A program made the translations under genes and the position numbers. From Liolophura sinensis (lineage: Eukaryota; Mollusca; Polyplacophora; Chitonida; Chitonidae): a DNA stretch of 64,000 nt. Shown here one piece after another: positions 28,831-42,900 of the stretch; the first letter of the stretch is position 1; every line of letters begins with the position of its first letter. The notes under the pieces are model-generated. The model made no database searches. It had not been told where the DNA came from and saw only the letters and a list, made by a program, of their open reading frames with translations. The stretch is from assembly GCF_032854445.1 (NCBI RefSeq), contig NC_088298.1, positions 23,273,295-23,337,294 on the forward strand, written 5' to 3'.

Positions 28831-29079
28831 GTGGCTCAGTCGTTTGGCGCGATAGCGCAGCGTAATGACCCAGGAGCCTCTCACCAATGCGGTCGCTGTG
28901 AGTTCAAGTCCAGCTGGCTTCCTCTCCGGCCGTAAGTGGGAAGGTCTTCCACCAACCTGCGGATGGTCGTGGGTTTCCCCCGGGCTGTGCCCGGTTTCCA
29001 CCCACCATAATGCTGGCCGCCGTCGTATAAGTGAAATATTCTTGAGTACGGCGTAAAACACCAATCAAAAAAAAAAAAA
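28831..29079 (+). mobile_element. tRNA-headed SINE with perfect target-site duplication
   Basis: Same family as the copy at 8090. A 13-bp direct repeat TCATTTCTCACCC flanks it exactly (28818-28830, 29080-29092). It ends in a poly(A)-like run, which suggests a relatively recent insertion. Confidence 0.9.
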
Positions 29080-29092
29080 TCATTTCTCACCC

Positions 29093-32000
29093 CTTTAATT
29101 TGAGAAAATGATTAAAGAAATTTAGAACCTCAAATCATCCCTTTGAGACAGGTAAAGGCAGGAATATTGATAAAACGGGCAGGGTATGTAACTTATGTAA
29201 TGTAAAAATGCTATTTGATGAATTCCATTATTTATTAGTATGTCCATTTTTGTCTGAAAGAAAACTCTATATCCCTTCCTATCACTTACACATGCCAAAT
29301 TTTGAGAATTTTTTTTGATCAAGCTGATAAAAAGATCACATACAGCAGAAAATACTAGAGTGTGCAAGTTTATCAAAACTATCTTGAGCCATTTTACTAC
29401 TCCTGTGTAAATCCTTGTACTGCCATCTTATACATATGTATATTTTGTTCGCCTCATACATCGCTAATTAGCGATCTGAGGGCAATAAAGTTTCAACTTC
29501 AAGCAGGGCTTTTCAATACATAATCCTGGCAGGTCTTCCCAGCATGACGTCACCCGCGACAAGGGCTCGAAGATAGGCAGACGGTCAAAATTTAATGGGG
29601 TTTTAAGTGGAACGAGTTAAAATGATATTCTTTTAAATGCAGTTTACATACTAATATAGCAAAAAGATTGTGTCTAGGGAACATTTAGTATGAAAACAAA
29701 GGCGTTGGGGTTCTCTTCCACTGTACTATGAAGGAGGCCATACAACACAGATTTTAAACTTGCCAAAATACGACAAAGCTGATCACATTATAAAGTTTAT
29801 ATTTTACATATGAAGATGAACGTTAACCAAAGCGAAACTTTAACACAACATAGAAATACATATTTTAAAGTTTCAATACAAAAATATATTTCTGGTTAAT
29901 GTCGATATTCATTGAGTAAATTACAAACACAGGGTGTCGTTTGAACCAGAAACTGGTGTATTTGATCGAGAGTGCATTTTGGGCGGATTATCACTAAGCA
30001 ACCAACCCTTTTATGGCCATGTTTGCAACTTTTATGAGCGCCTCGATCAAGTTTTATACTTCTGACTTGGAAATTTACAGAAATTTGCACTTTCTTATCG
30101 TACATTGTACCTCTGTGGGGCTGATTTTCCGCCTTACCGTACCAGGTCCTGTCAGTCATTCCTTATCTTCCTTACTTGTTACTTGTCACAGGCGTCGTAA
30201 TCATCCTGTCTTTAATGTACATGTTAAAGTCTTCAAAAACCTAGTAAATGCATACACGTTCGGATCCGATTTATTCCTTGACAGAACATTGTGGAATAGC
30301 AAAAAGCAGTGCTATGAACTATGAAGCAGTGCTTTTATTGAAACGAACAAGTAGCGGAAAGTTACTGTGCCATCTGGCAATATCGGTTATTTCTGATAGT
30401 GAAAGAGTCCGAACAGCTGATCGATGTAGCTTACGTTGTTGTTTCGCCACTAATTTCTTTCATGTCTATTTTGCCTCAAAATGACCGTCCCATGATAGCC
30501 CACATCACGTCAATGTCCAGTTAGTTATTTTTTTCTCGTTTGCACTTCTTCGTCTAGTGTGAAATAAATTTATTTCATACATCGCATACCACTGACACGT
30601 CCTGTGTTGTTTTGAACTCCTTTCAGTGTTAATAACTAATGTTGAATCTGATTGGACCACGGACCATCCATATTTATGAAGGAAAGTTCAGGATTTATAT
30701 GTAAGAGTTAGTATAGCTCAGTACTTGAAACTAGATAATGTCGGACATCGCTAGTTTGATTACACGAAGACGGGCATTCTTAGGCCCACGACTTACCTGT
30801 ATGACAGTCGACATACCGTATAACAGTGAAAAGCAAGATTGTCCTGATTAGTCATGTTTTGTGAAGTATAGCTGAAAAGATGAACATAAAACAACAGCTG
30901 ATTGGCTAATTATACCGGAAACCATGATGGCTATGTCGGAGTCGCGTGTTCCGAGATGGCTCCACCAATAGAAAACTCGTGTGTGCCTGTTGATTGAGGC
31001 TGATGATTTGTAGCAATTTACGCGTCAAAACATTTCTATAACAGCCCTCAAACAAAATGAACGTTTCTCGTCAATAATCGGAATTTCTGAAACAAAGTTC
31101 ATCACAAGCCAGCAAATAACTAAAAAAAGTATATATAAAAGTACGAAATTAAGACGGATTCATGCAAAGAGAAGCAGTCAACAGTTTTTAGTGAAATGTT
31201 TTAGATGAATAATTTAAATCAACCACCAAATCCTGTATTTTGCTAGTTTATTTTTGTTGGAGTGAAAAAAAAGCCTGTCTATTTTATAGTATAACTATCA
31301 CGCGGTGCGTGATACATCCCAACTTCATTTTATTATTATCTTTTTTATTTTTTGGGACGACTGAAATTGTTTTTGGTTGGGCCGTTTATATGTTTAGTAT
31401 ACATACAATTAATTTACACTTTTCTCGCTATTAATCTTGGATGTCTTCATAATATATTACAAACACAACTTCTTAGAACATTTGTATGCGTTAAAACAAT
31501 ATAAAACTATCTGTCACTCACTTATTCTATGCAATGCCCCGGTTTGTCTGGCTAATAGACAGGGCGGGTTGGGGTCAGTATTGGGCCGTCTCCATCACCT
31601 CTGGATTAGCTGCTTTGAGGGGGACAGTTGCAGGGACGCGGAATCATAGTTAACTTGGGATTATCGTGTTTTGCTATATCTACTATATAAGAAACTAAAT
31701 ATAATACATAGAGGCCAGCACGGCGCAATGACCCAGGAGCCTCGAACCTAAACGGTCGCTGTAGCTCAAGTTGGCTTCCTCTCCAGCCTTACGTGGGAAG
31801 GTCTGTCAGCAACATGCTGGTGGACCATAAATAAGGTCATATACGTGGACAAGCTATGTTTTGCATAACACAAAATTGATTTGTTTTTTTTTATTATTAT
31901 TATTTGTTTCTTTTTCTTTTTTTTTACCTGCATCCTGCCAGTTGTCGCGTTTGTTCTATTATGAACAATTATCGATGATATAGCCTTCAGTTATATCTAG

Positions 32001-32764
32001 AATTTTGCCGTAACATCCGGCTGAATTCACGATCATAATCCTTTTCATTGATCGGGCAGCATAATGATAATGACAGCTGCTCAGTGGCAGACAATGACCC
32101 ATTGTGCAGATCAATGGACAGAACTTTCTAAATTTGGCTTTTAGAAAAGCAACAAAAACTTTCATATATTTTCGACAAATAATCAGCTTTCAAAGTTCAG
32201 GTTTTATTTCATATAATATATTTTTTGATGTTACTAGTATATATTTGTATATTATATTATTATTACTGGTATTCTATTGCATGATAGAATTAATGCAGCA
32301 ACAGATAAAATGATTATTCAGGAATTTAAATGACGTTACATCATTTTTTTTTTGTTTAGATACCCTCATTTTGCTATTTCAAGGCATCAGGTGTTGGATA
32401 GTTTAAATGGGTGTAAAATGTTTTGGACACGCAGACGCTTATGTTTTTGATCTTATGAAGATGTGTTTTTGATCAAGCAGGAAACCAAAGCAAAGGTAGT
32501 ATAGCACTCTCAGAATTTTATTTCCTTTGATGTTGTATAGTTGTGGTGTAAATCGGGCCCGCACAGGAAAAATCCAAAATTAAATCCTTAAAGCCTCACA
32601 TGTTATTGATGTCAGTACAACATTTCCTCTACCCATAATACCAACTGACAAGGTGTCAGGGGAAATATCTTTAGTATGGCATAAAACAAAATTCAAATAA
32701 ATAAATAAACAAATGATGAAAAAACGTAGACGTACAGTGAACATTTGCATGAAAGATCCTCGCT
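29093..32764. other. Spacer without a gene
   Basis: AT-rich. Apart from the SINE fragment at 31712-31826 and short A/T runs, nothing is recognised. Open frames here are short and without domain features. Confidence 0.35.
31712..31826 (+). mobile_element. SINE fragment (head and body)
   Basis: Matches GCGCAATGACCCAGGAGCCT and CTTACGTGGGAAGGTCTG of the main SINE family. The tail is absent. Confidence 0.65.
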
Positions 32765-33000
32765 GACCGGATTCACAGAAGACGTTACTTTCGCTTCATC
32801 TGATCACACATTGAACAATAAGGTCGTGTGTTCGAATCCAGCTCTCGCTGTTTAGACTGTGGCTTTCAGTCAGAACTTGTTTGGATTTGAGCAGAGAGGT
32901 GATTTACACTGGCCACTCCCACATTCTCCACTCACAAACAAGCCGCACGTGGTGTAAGTGGAAGATTCTTGACTAGAGTGTTAACACTAATAAATAAACC
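32765..33000 (+). mobile_element. Second tRNA-headed SINE type
   Basis: Contains a B box GTGTTCGAATCCAGCTCTCG and a tail ending GTGTTAACACTAATAAATAA. The body differs from the main family. A related head and tail occur at about 43535-43690. Confidence 0.5.
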
Positions 33001-33221
33001 CAAAACACATTTTCCTTCACATGCGCAATAAACACTGCAAGGAGCATCACAAAGTTTAGTGTTAAGGTACGCGACTTCCAACACAAGATTCTGATTAAAT
33101 TTCGACTTCCGTTAGACATTTTTCATCTAGGGCCTTGATGACACTTTCGCTCACCGTTCCGTCCATCTGAGACCACTTGTCTTTCAGCATGGCGTGCAAT
33201 ATTGTACTTAACAAAGATAAC

Positions 33222-33578
33222 GTAATAGGCAAGTTTCGAGTTCGAATTATTTTGCCGCTGAGGTAAAAAAATGTCGTAATGTACCATGTGACTTGTAATG
33301 TAACTGTTTTTGATCACATTTATTATGAAATTATTATAAAAACCTTTCCCAGAACGTTATCTGGGGCAGAGGAACTAAGTAGAATACTGAGGAGCTGAAG
33401 TTTCCGGGTGATGGAAAGGAAAGTGTCATTAGTGCCTGCAGAACACGGCGACACAGGTTATCAGTAAATAATTGTCAACAAAAGTTGCCTAACAAGTCAC
33501 ATGATAGTCACATGATAGAGCAGAACTCTCTTTACCTTCAGCAATAAAAGAGTTCGAGAGCGAAGCTCCCCTATTGCC
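33222..33578. mobile_element. MITE family B copy
   Basis: A foldback element of about 357 bp. The left end (AATAGGCAAGTTTCGAGTTC) and right end (GAGTTCGAGAGCGAAGCTCC) are inverted repeats, with inner CATGTGACTTGT and ACAAGTCACATG. It lies upstream of copy R. Confidence 0.65.
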
Positions 33579-33852
33579 GTTTTCAAAGGCCAGATCTTTT
33601 AATTAAATTATGTCACCAACTGTTTAACGCCAAACTCAAGAATTTATATTTTGTTTAAAAAAAACCTAGAACACGTGGAGTACTAATCGTCACATAGCGC
33701 CACACCTCAGCATGTGTTTGTTGGCACATCTGGTTAACAATGAATGACATTTGTGTTTAGCTGTTACATTATCCACACCCGCATACAAAAAGGCGCGGCA
33801 TGATATCACTGATATCACGTGATCATTATCGCTACCGTCAGCGAAACCGAAC

Positions 33853-33937
33853 ATTACAACATCAAAGCTGTTGCCAGTTCTCTGCCATCAAACGTACATA
33901 AGTCGCTTCGAATTTGTCGAATTTGTCATTCGCCATC
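33853..33937 (+). promoter_or_regulatory. Proximal promoter of copy R
   Basis: Aligns with the 85 bp upstream of copy L (ATCAAAGCTGTT, CGCTTCGAATTTGTC, AATTTGTCATTCGCCAT). At the TATA position the sequence is TACATAAG (33895-33902), with the same spacing to the ATG but a weaker match. This suggests a shared core promoter that has partly diverged in strength. Confidence 0.5.
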
Positions 33938-33989
33938 ATGAAGATCTCAATCGCCCTCTTGGGCTTGCTTAGCCTGGTCGAATTCAGTG
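33938..33989 (+). CDS. Copy R exon 1: start codon and signal peptide
   Basis: Encodes MKISIALLGLLSLVEFS followed by a phase-1 G at GTAAG. The hydrophobic core and the small residues at its end fit signal peptidase cleavage near S17 to A19. Confidence 0.9.
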
Positions 33990-36900
33990 GTAAGTTTTTC
34001 GAATTCATTTGTCTATGCATTTTTACATGTTGATACTGCAAATATTTTTGTTAAAATCAAGTTTGATACGAATTCCACGAAGTCGTTGTTCGGTTTCCTA
34101 ATTTATATATGATTTATTTATTTATTTAATTATTTCATTGGTGTTTTACGCCGTACTCAAGAATATTTCTCTTATACCAAGGCAGCCAGCATTATGGTGG
34201 GAGGAAACCGGGCAGAGCCCGGGGGAAACCCACCACCATCCGCAGATTGCTGCAGACTTTCCGACGTATTTAAAAACACCAATATATGTCTGATGATAGA
34301 CCATTAAACACTGGGGGTCTTTTTTCGAATGTACTTCAAAATTCTATGGTAGCCTTTCCTGACCATATTGGGACTAGCGACGTCACATAACCTTTTTGCC
34401 ACTTAACATACAAACTGCTAAATTTCATAATTCTAAATACATATACATATAGATCCATGGATGCATTATCTGAATGGACCACAATATTAACTATTTCAAG
34501 CAAAACGTATCGATGTGAGTTTACTGATACCTTCTGATTTACAAAAGACCACCACAGAATCTGATTGTTTAAAACCATTTTACCCGGTTGGAGAAATTCT
34601 AAACAAAAAAAAATAAAATAAACCATTTTCATGGACTTTAATGTGACATATATACTTTATTTTTATGTTTCCTGGCCTTTAAAATCGGTTCGATCTTGAT
34701 CTATTTCAAAAGAATCCATTAATTGAATAAATGAACCATACTCATATTTATTTGAGTCAACCAAATTTTACAAAAAAGTTTGCTTGATTTTGCAATACAC
34801 TGCAATAATAGTTTTCTAACTGATGTCTAAATTTGTAAAGACAAATTATACAACTGGATTTTTTTTTTGTAATATTCAAAATTTGCGAATACTGTATTAT
34901 AGCTGATTCGAATTTTTGGCTACGATGTCTAAATTTGTGAATACTGTAGCATAACTGATCCTAAAGTTTTGCTACGATGTCTAAATTTATGAATACTACA
35001 TTATAACTGATGGATAAAAACATAGCTGTGATACTTAAATTCATGAACACTGCATTATAAGTGATCGGGAAATTTTGCTGTGATATTTAATTTTGTGAAT
35101 TCTGCATTTTAGCCTACGCGAAAGTTTTGCCGTGATATCTTATTTTGTGAATTTTACCTTTTAGCGTGTGCGAAAGTTTTGCTGTGTGAATACAGTATCA
35201 AAATTAAAACTGAGTCTACTGCTGCGAGCTCTGAACACAGTACCTTAATTCACCCTAAAATATAAAACTACACAAACTATATACTTCACCACTGTGAATT
35301 CCAAAATGTTTCATACAGAATAATTAATACAGCTTTGTTGTTGTGTGTTTTATGATTCATAATAGGAGATAATTTACAGCTGGGTTTTATCAAACCCAAC
35401 CTGCATGTTAATACAAAATTATTTTTTTGATTTTAAGTCTTTGGATTTCCTTTCTTCCAGGTGCCTTCTTTTTCATTATTAGACCGCCACAACCACCACC
35501 AGATCCCCCCAAATGTAGAACAGGTAAGCCAAGTTACGATGAATTTTTCTCAAACTTTACAATCCCTTTTCCTCCAATATGTCGTCGTGATATAATTGCT
35601 GTCATCAAAAGATAACATTTTGTTGCATGTGGGTGTTTTTTTTATTACCTTGCTAACACAGTAGTATACACAATAGGGGAGGTTTCGAGTTCGAACTCTT
35701 TGTGTAACTAAAGTTAAAAAGCCCTACTGGGTGACGTTACCTGTCAAAAATGTTAGGCTATAGTTGTGATCCCGCTACTATTGCGGGATCACATTTACTA
35801 TAACAAAAAAAAAAGCTTAAAGGGTTATTTGGAGTAGACAAAACGTCTGTTAAGTTGAGAAGTTTCTACAGGAAATAGCTGTCATTTGTGACTCTGGAAC
35901 ACGATAAGAGAAGTGATTGGTAAATTGTTGTCAACAAAGGTAACATTTTTCACAGGTCACATGATATGGAAGGGCTGTTTTTTACCCTCAACGACAAAAA
36001 CACTCAACACCCCACCACCACCCACCCACCAACCCACCCTGTTCAAAATGCTTGATGTAGTGTATTGATATGAAACAGTGGGCTTTTGACTTAACTTTAG
36101 CAGCCCTTAACCAGTGAGGTCACAGGTTCGGATCCACTTACGGCCCTAAGTCACAGGTTTGTCAAATATCTGATTACCCGGGTAGTTTTATCTTCGAAAT
36201 ATTCTTGAGCAAGAGAAAAAAATGACTGAATTAATGATATTAAGAAGTATGTTTTACTTCCTTTTAATACAGTCGGATTCATGTTCTTCGCAAGAAAGGT
36301 CTGTGATGGTGACAACAACAACCAAGTCAACAGCAACCCATCTTCTGGTAAGTGCGTCCATGCCAACCAATTGTAAAGTGACAGAGTTACTGCTCTTGTA
36401 CTTTAATTTTAAAAAATCCCACCGAACCAAAAAAGTAGTGATTTTCATTATTTTATACACTGAATTACCCTGATTGTTTGTTTACCACTGAATCTAAGGA
36501 ATTTCCATTTGCGATTCAGATTATTGTGTGTGCTCGGGATCAGGCGATCCTCATTACAAAACGTTTGATGGCGCCACCATCCACTTCATGGGCATCTGTA
36601 AATACACCCTGGCTAAACTTCTCGACAAGACGAACAAATGTTACTTGAACGTCGAGGTTAAGAACGAGCACCGTGGCTTCAACAAGCAAGTCGCCTACAC
36701 ACGACTGGTTGACGTCAAAATCCAAAATTACGTCATTCGTCTTCACCAAGGACGCCGTGTCTTCGTAAGTAATGATTAAAGCAAACCTGTCAATCAGATC
36801 TTGTGCTGACCAATCAGGTACCAGTTACACCCTATTCAAATTGTGTGTTCTAAATGGTGGCGCTAGAAAATTAAAAAATGTCAGTTAAGACAGGAAACTT

Positions 36901-39900
36901 TGATTTAACAAAAAATTGTAATTAATGTTTGATGACTTCTGCATACTGGGTTGTTTCTGTCGTAGCTCCCAAGCGCTTGGCAATATGAATATAAGCGTCA
37001 TGTCCGACATTCATATACCATTCGTAGTCCGTAAATGGCGTTCCAAGTCGATAATCGCAAGATCCATTTCCAAAACAACGTTTAACACTAGCTCCCAAAG
37101 ACAAAGGTATGTAGGAAATTATACAGATAGGAAATAAAGCCGGTAACACCCAAGAGGGAAGCGGTCGTCAGTTTTCAATGATGCCGGGCAGACAGTTGAT
37201 ATTCCAGGCATGAAGAACCACGAGTCCATCTAACATATAACGTCTTTTGTTTCTTTTTACGTCTAAAAATCAAACTACAAAATTTAAAACTACTACTGTT
37301 TGATTATAGTTAATTTTTTTTTACAGAAACGCAAATAGTTCATCTCATGATAAAATGTGAAGGATTTTACAAAAACAATATATGTTCTTCCAGTTATTAA
37401 ATTTCACAAATTTTACAGAAACAAAAACTGTTCTTTGCCTAATGAAAATTGAAACATATTTTACAGAACCCCCAAAACGTCGTTCCCATTACGAAATTTG
37501 AGAGTCAGATTTTTCAGATACAAAGATGTTCTTCTTAGGCATGACGCATCAAATCGGAATTAAAAACGAGAAAGTCAAATAAATTCAAACTTATAACCGG
37601 GCTTTAACGCATGTACTTGGCATCAGACATCCCCTTGATTTCCCATAACAGACAGTGTTAAGGTTTAATGCTGTAACTCAGCCCCCCACGGCTATATCTT
37701 TTGACACTAGCACTGATAAGTTATGATTTTATTGATATCTGTCGGGTGGTCCGAGGAATTACGTGTATACATGGATATGTGTGGTGGTATTCTTCAGCAT
37801 TTTTCCTTGTCTTGGTCATATACGTGTCTGTGAAATATCCTTAAGCTCGGGATATATGTATGTGCTTATTTGTTGCGTACGCGACAGTTCTCGACATGCG
37901 TTTTGGATATCGTAATGCCCCGAGTGATCCGCCGCCCTTCTCTACGTAGCTACCAAACCTCTTTATGCTAAAGGGTGGATGAAATAGTAACTTCGATTCA
38001 AACAGGCTAACTCGTGGATCAAAGGCATACCACCCCCAGCGATAAGCTAGCGTGAACGCTAATCAAGCATAGCCGAAAAACGGCACTTAAATGAGGAACG
38101 AAAATCCTGGTTATACGATTTTTTCATTTCAACCTTCAGGTAAACAAGATAGAGAAATTTTTACCGGTCACCTTGGCTAATGGCGTCGCCATCACTCGCA
38201 GCGGAAACAACGTTGTGGTTAAAACTGTCTGTGGAGCCGAAATCATGTTCGACGGAAACCACGTGGTTACCGTCAAAATACCAAAACAATGGGGCGCCAA
38301 TAATATGAATGGAATATGTGGATCCTGTAACGGCAACTCCAAAGATGACTTCATGACCCTAGAGGGCGTCAACGTCGCCAACAACGGCAACAAGTATAAC
38401 CTGATTGGGAACAGCTACAGTGTACCCGATGACTCGGATCAGCCACATTTCCAGTAAGTTGACATAATCATTCTCAGGCTACTTTTGCAGTAAATTGATA
38501 CAATCACTAATGCTACTTTTCCAGTAAGTTGATACAATCACTAATGCTACTTTTCCAGTAAATTGATACAATCACCAAGGCTACTTTTCCAGTAAGTTGA
38601 TATAATCATTCTGAGGCTACTTTTCCAGTAAGTTCATACAATCTTTCTGTGGGTACATTTTCCGTAAGTTGATACAATTATTCAAGGAGCATATTGGTAG
38701 AGAGTTATGATGTCGTATCACAGCCTAAATAAACCCCACTAAATCATTTTCAATAAAGTAACACCAGAATTTTATTTCAGACAGATGTTAATGTAATACG
38801 TGGGACTCATTTCCTGTATTAACTAGTCAGTACCTTAAGGGACATTCTGATCTGTTGATAAAGAAATATGCGCAGGGTTTTCAGTTGACAAAGTAATGTC
38901 ACGGACACATTTCGCAGTAGGTGGTAAAGTAATATTCCTTTCACATTAAAAGTGTCCCAATCCAACCAGTTCCAACCCCTGTCTATCCAGTTCCAATCTC
39001 AAATCAGCCGGATTTAATCCTAGATCAGCCAGTTCCTTTCCCAGTTCAGCCATATCGTATCCCTAGTCAGCTAGTTCCTATCTCAAATCAGCCAGTTTCA
39101 TTCTCAATTGAGCCAGATCATATCCCTAGTCAGCCACTTCCTATCCCAATTTAGCTAGTGACAATCTCAATTTAGCTAATTCCATTCTGAAATTTGCAAT
39201 GTCAATTCAACCGCTCAAAACAAAACAAAAAAAAAAATCCCCTAAAACCAACAATGACATCCCTGGTTTTTCCGCCAGCTGCAAACAGGTTCCACCGTTC
39301 CCAGTGTGCACCGCCCAGCAGATGACTCTGTTCCAGGACTCTCCTCAGTACTGCGGCCTCCTCAAGAACCAGGGTGGGTCCTTCGGGGACTGTATCAAGA
39401 GCAATCTGGTCGACATGGACGGTTATATACAGAGCTGTAAGATGGACCTTTGTGCCAACTACCAGTCAGCCTTGGAGGAGAAGACTATCTGTGAATCCCT
39501 GGAGTCCGCTGCTAAAGACTGCGCCAACAAGGGCATTCTGATCGACTGGAGACAGCCAGCTTTCTGCCGTAAGGGAGCCAGTTGCCGTCTAATTGCAGTT
39601 TTTAATTATGATAATAATACGAAATACAAAAGATTCTATCCGACTCTAACCATTTCATAAACGTGGCAGCCATAGTATATTGGTGATATATATACGCTTG
39701 AGTAAGAAGAAAGACACGAACAAATAATTATAATATTAGCATTCTGATCAACTAGAGACAACCAGTTGTCTGTCGCCATTGAACCATTCTCCCTCCATCC
39801 TATATAGTAGCGTTTATGCTAGCGCGCATCACGGTGCCAAACCCACAAACCCTTACCACCTCACCCCACACCTACCTTCCCTCCATCCTATATAATAACA

Positions 39901-42900
39901 TTTATGATAGCGCGCAATACAGTGCCATGTCTGCAAACGCTTGCCACTTCATCCTACCCTCACTCTCCCCCCACGAAAAAAAAAGCCATTATTGGAAATT
40001 TTAAATTTATACCGTGATGGCCGTCGTACAGGTCTAAGGTTGTAATATTCGACCCGATTGTTATTGCTTGTAAAAGGCGGACGAATACCTATGCTTAATA
40101 GTGAAGCGTACAAAGTATATACGTTTTTCACAGCAAGCGGTAAAATACTCACTCAAGAATCATTTATTTCAACGGACTACAAGAAAGTCTTGGAGAATCA
40201 ATGATTGTGGGGAAACTAATATTTGCCTATAAAAAATCTTCCTTATTTCAGCGATGACATGTGGTGCTAACGAAGAGTACAATTTCCAAGCGCCCGGATG
40301 TGAAGCCACGTGTGTGAGTGACGACGTCAGCGACTGTATTGATCCCCCATCAGAGGGGTGCGTGTGCAAAAGCGGATTTGTGAGGAGTGGAAACGCATGC
40401 GTAAAGAAGTCCGAGTGCGGATGTGTGGACAACAATGGCGATTACTATCCCGTAAGTCGTGGAAGGCTATCACAGGGGTGTCTTTGGCACAGAATGCTTA
40501 CTGGGTTGAGTGGTGTTTGGGATATTGACGTGTGTCAGTCCCTCAATGAGACTGATTTATGATTTTATGGGTGTCTGTGAAACTCCTACATATTATTTCG
40601 GGTTATTCCGTAGAAAGAAAATTAAACTCTTCCGGAGGACACAACAAAGCTTTAAGGCCGTATTTCTAATTTTGACTTAAGTCAGAAATGACTTTGTAGA
40701 ATCGTTCCTTGCCCCTGTTCTCTTCTGGAGCAAGCAAGCCAGGTACTGTAAGGGGTTAAACATCAAGTGGGGGCTAACGCTGTGAAAGCTTATATCGGGA
40801 TGGTAGCCTGGAGATGTGGCAAAGAATGCGTCTTGGATCCAGAAGATCGAAGCTTTTATGGCATCCAATTCCCACCCTCCAGTCTTCACCAACAGTCCCA
40901 CCCCAGATCCTGTACTGTCATCAAAATATCTTTGCTTTGTCTGCCGATGAGAGGGTCTTGTCAAGGTAGGGGCCATGCCTTGCCTTCATTGTTGCTGGCG
41001 TGTTCTTTTATTTATTTATTTGGTTGGTGTTTTACGTCATACTCAAGAATATTTCACTTATACGACGGCGGCCAGCGTTATGGTGGGGGGAAACAGGGCA
41101 GGGCCCAGGTGAAACCCACGACCATCCGCAGTTTGATACCAGACCTTCCCACGTACGGCCGGAGAGGATGCTAGCATGAGCTGGACTTGAACTCACAGAA
41201 ACCACGTTGTTGGGAGGCCCCTTTGTCATTGCACCATGATGGCGAGCTAACCCCCTCGGCTCGTGCGTTATTGCCACGTGTTATTTCATGTCATTATTTC
41301 ATTACTTTCTCAGATGGGATCCGAGAAGAGGACAGAAAACTGCGGCGAGGTGTTCCAGTGCAAGTTCGTCGGCGGCAAAAGTGTTTTACAGAAGATCCAG
41401 AGTGGCATCACATGTCACAAAGATGCTACGTGCGCAGTCCAAAACGGCGAACACACCTGTGTGTGCAAACAGGGATACGCTGGGGATGGCATCAACTCTT
41501 GTATCAATCTGAAAGGTGAACTGACCCATAAATCTACCATTTACTCAATCGTTAGAAACATTACTTTCCTCTATCCACTGAAAATAGAAAAGATGGAATT
41601 CTTTCTATATAAAGAAGAACAAGGCACTTCAAAAGATAGCCAATCTCCGCCAAAGCTCAGTGTACAAATCCCCACCACGGACTGGTACAATACAATTGCA
41701 TTTCTGTCCTCTCTGTCAATGGTAAACGAAATGCAATGGATTGACACCCGGATATCCTGGTGCAAGACATATCCTCCAAATCCATATACAACATTTTTTT
41801 ACCTGTGAAAGATAATTCGTAGAGAAGTCGTATTGTAACTCTTCAACCTTTTCGCATGTTTGCAAGGTGCTTATTTTAACATGCACTGAAGGCATTATTC
41901 TGTGTAGACTGATAAAATTATACTTCTGGTGTCTCCAAAATCAAATCTAAAATGTGCACAATTTGCACTTAACGTTGGTATTTTACATGCTAAAAGGTCG
42001 AAGAATAAGGGTAATAGACAATTTTATGGACATCAATACAAAACAACTAAAATCCATCTGTTAGATCCAGCCACCATCATCATAAAGATCAGATCTGACA
42101 GCCCTTTCGTTACCATGACCAATTTCACCAAGAACATATGCCCCTTTCCAGATCGCTGTACCTGTACCGGAAGTGGAGACCCCCATTACTACCTGTTTGA
42201 TGGACAGAGAATTGACTTCATGGGCGTCTGCATGTACACCCTGAGTGAGTTGACCCAGAGGGCCAATGAGTGCTGGTTCAGCGTTGAGGTCAAGAACGAA
42301 CGTCGTGGTTGGAACTGGAACGTAGCCTGGACGAGAATGGTGGACTTTGCCATCTACGGACAGAAAGTCAGGATCCTTAGTGGACGACGTGTTCAGGTAA
42401 GGGTGATAAGAGGACCATTTTCATTGGTTAATGCTGTTTTGTTAGTTTTCAAGTTTTGTGTCGTTATTCAGTTCTACACAAAAACAAAGAATGCGGAAAT
42501 TAAGATTTTTTAAATACTGTATGATAAAATCAGAAGTCCTTTTTCTTAAATCTTAAACCATAAAACAGAAGAAATGAAAAAAATAACACTAGTACAAAGA
42601 AAACACCAGTAAAGGAAGTATACATGGAGTTCTTCCTATAATGGCAAAGGCGCACAGCCTGTAAACAAAACAATCACAGGATTATTGATTGTTAGACGCT
42701 GTTTTGCTAAACTAAACGACTCTGTATTAATTTACCAGATAAACGGTAGCACAGTCAATGAAGATATATGTCATCTTCGTAACAATTTTTGGCCAGCCAC
42801 AAAAACGAACCAACATTCAAACTTGTGGGTCTTTGGTGTGATTCGATTTTCGGTTTTAAAATCTTAAGTCTTGAAAACAGACAAAAAAGAAGGGGAAAAA

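Noticed and set aside
30013-30324. Open frame of 103 codons in the spacer
   Set aside because: No signal peptide, domain or repeat character, and it is AT-rich. Consistent with chance.
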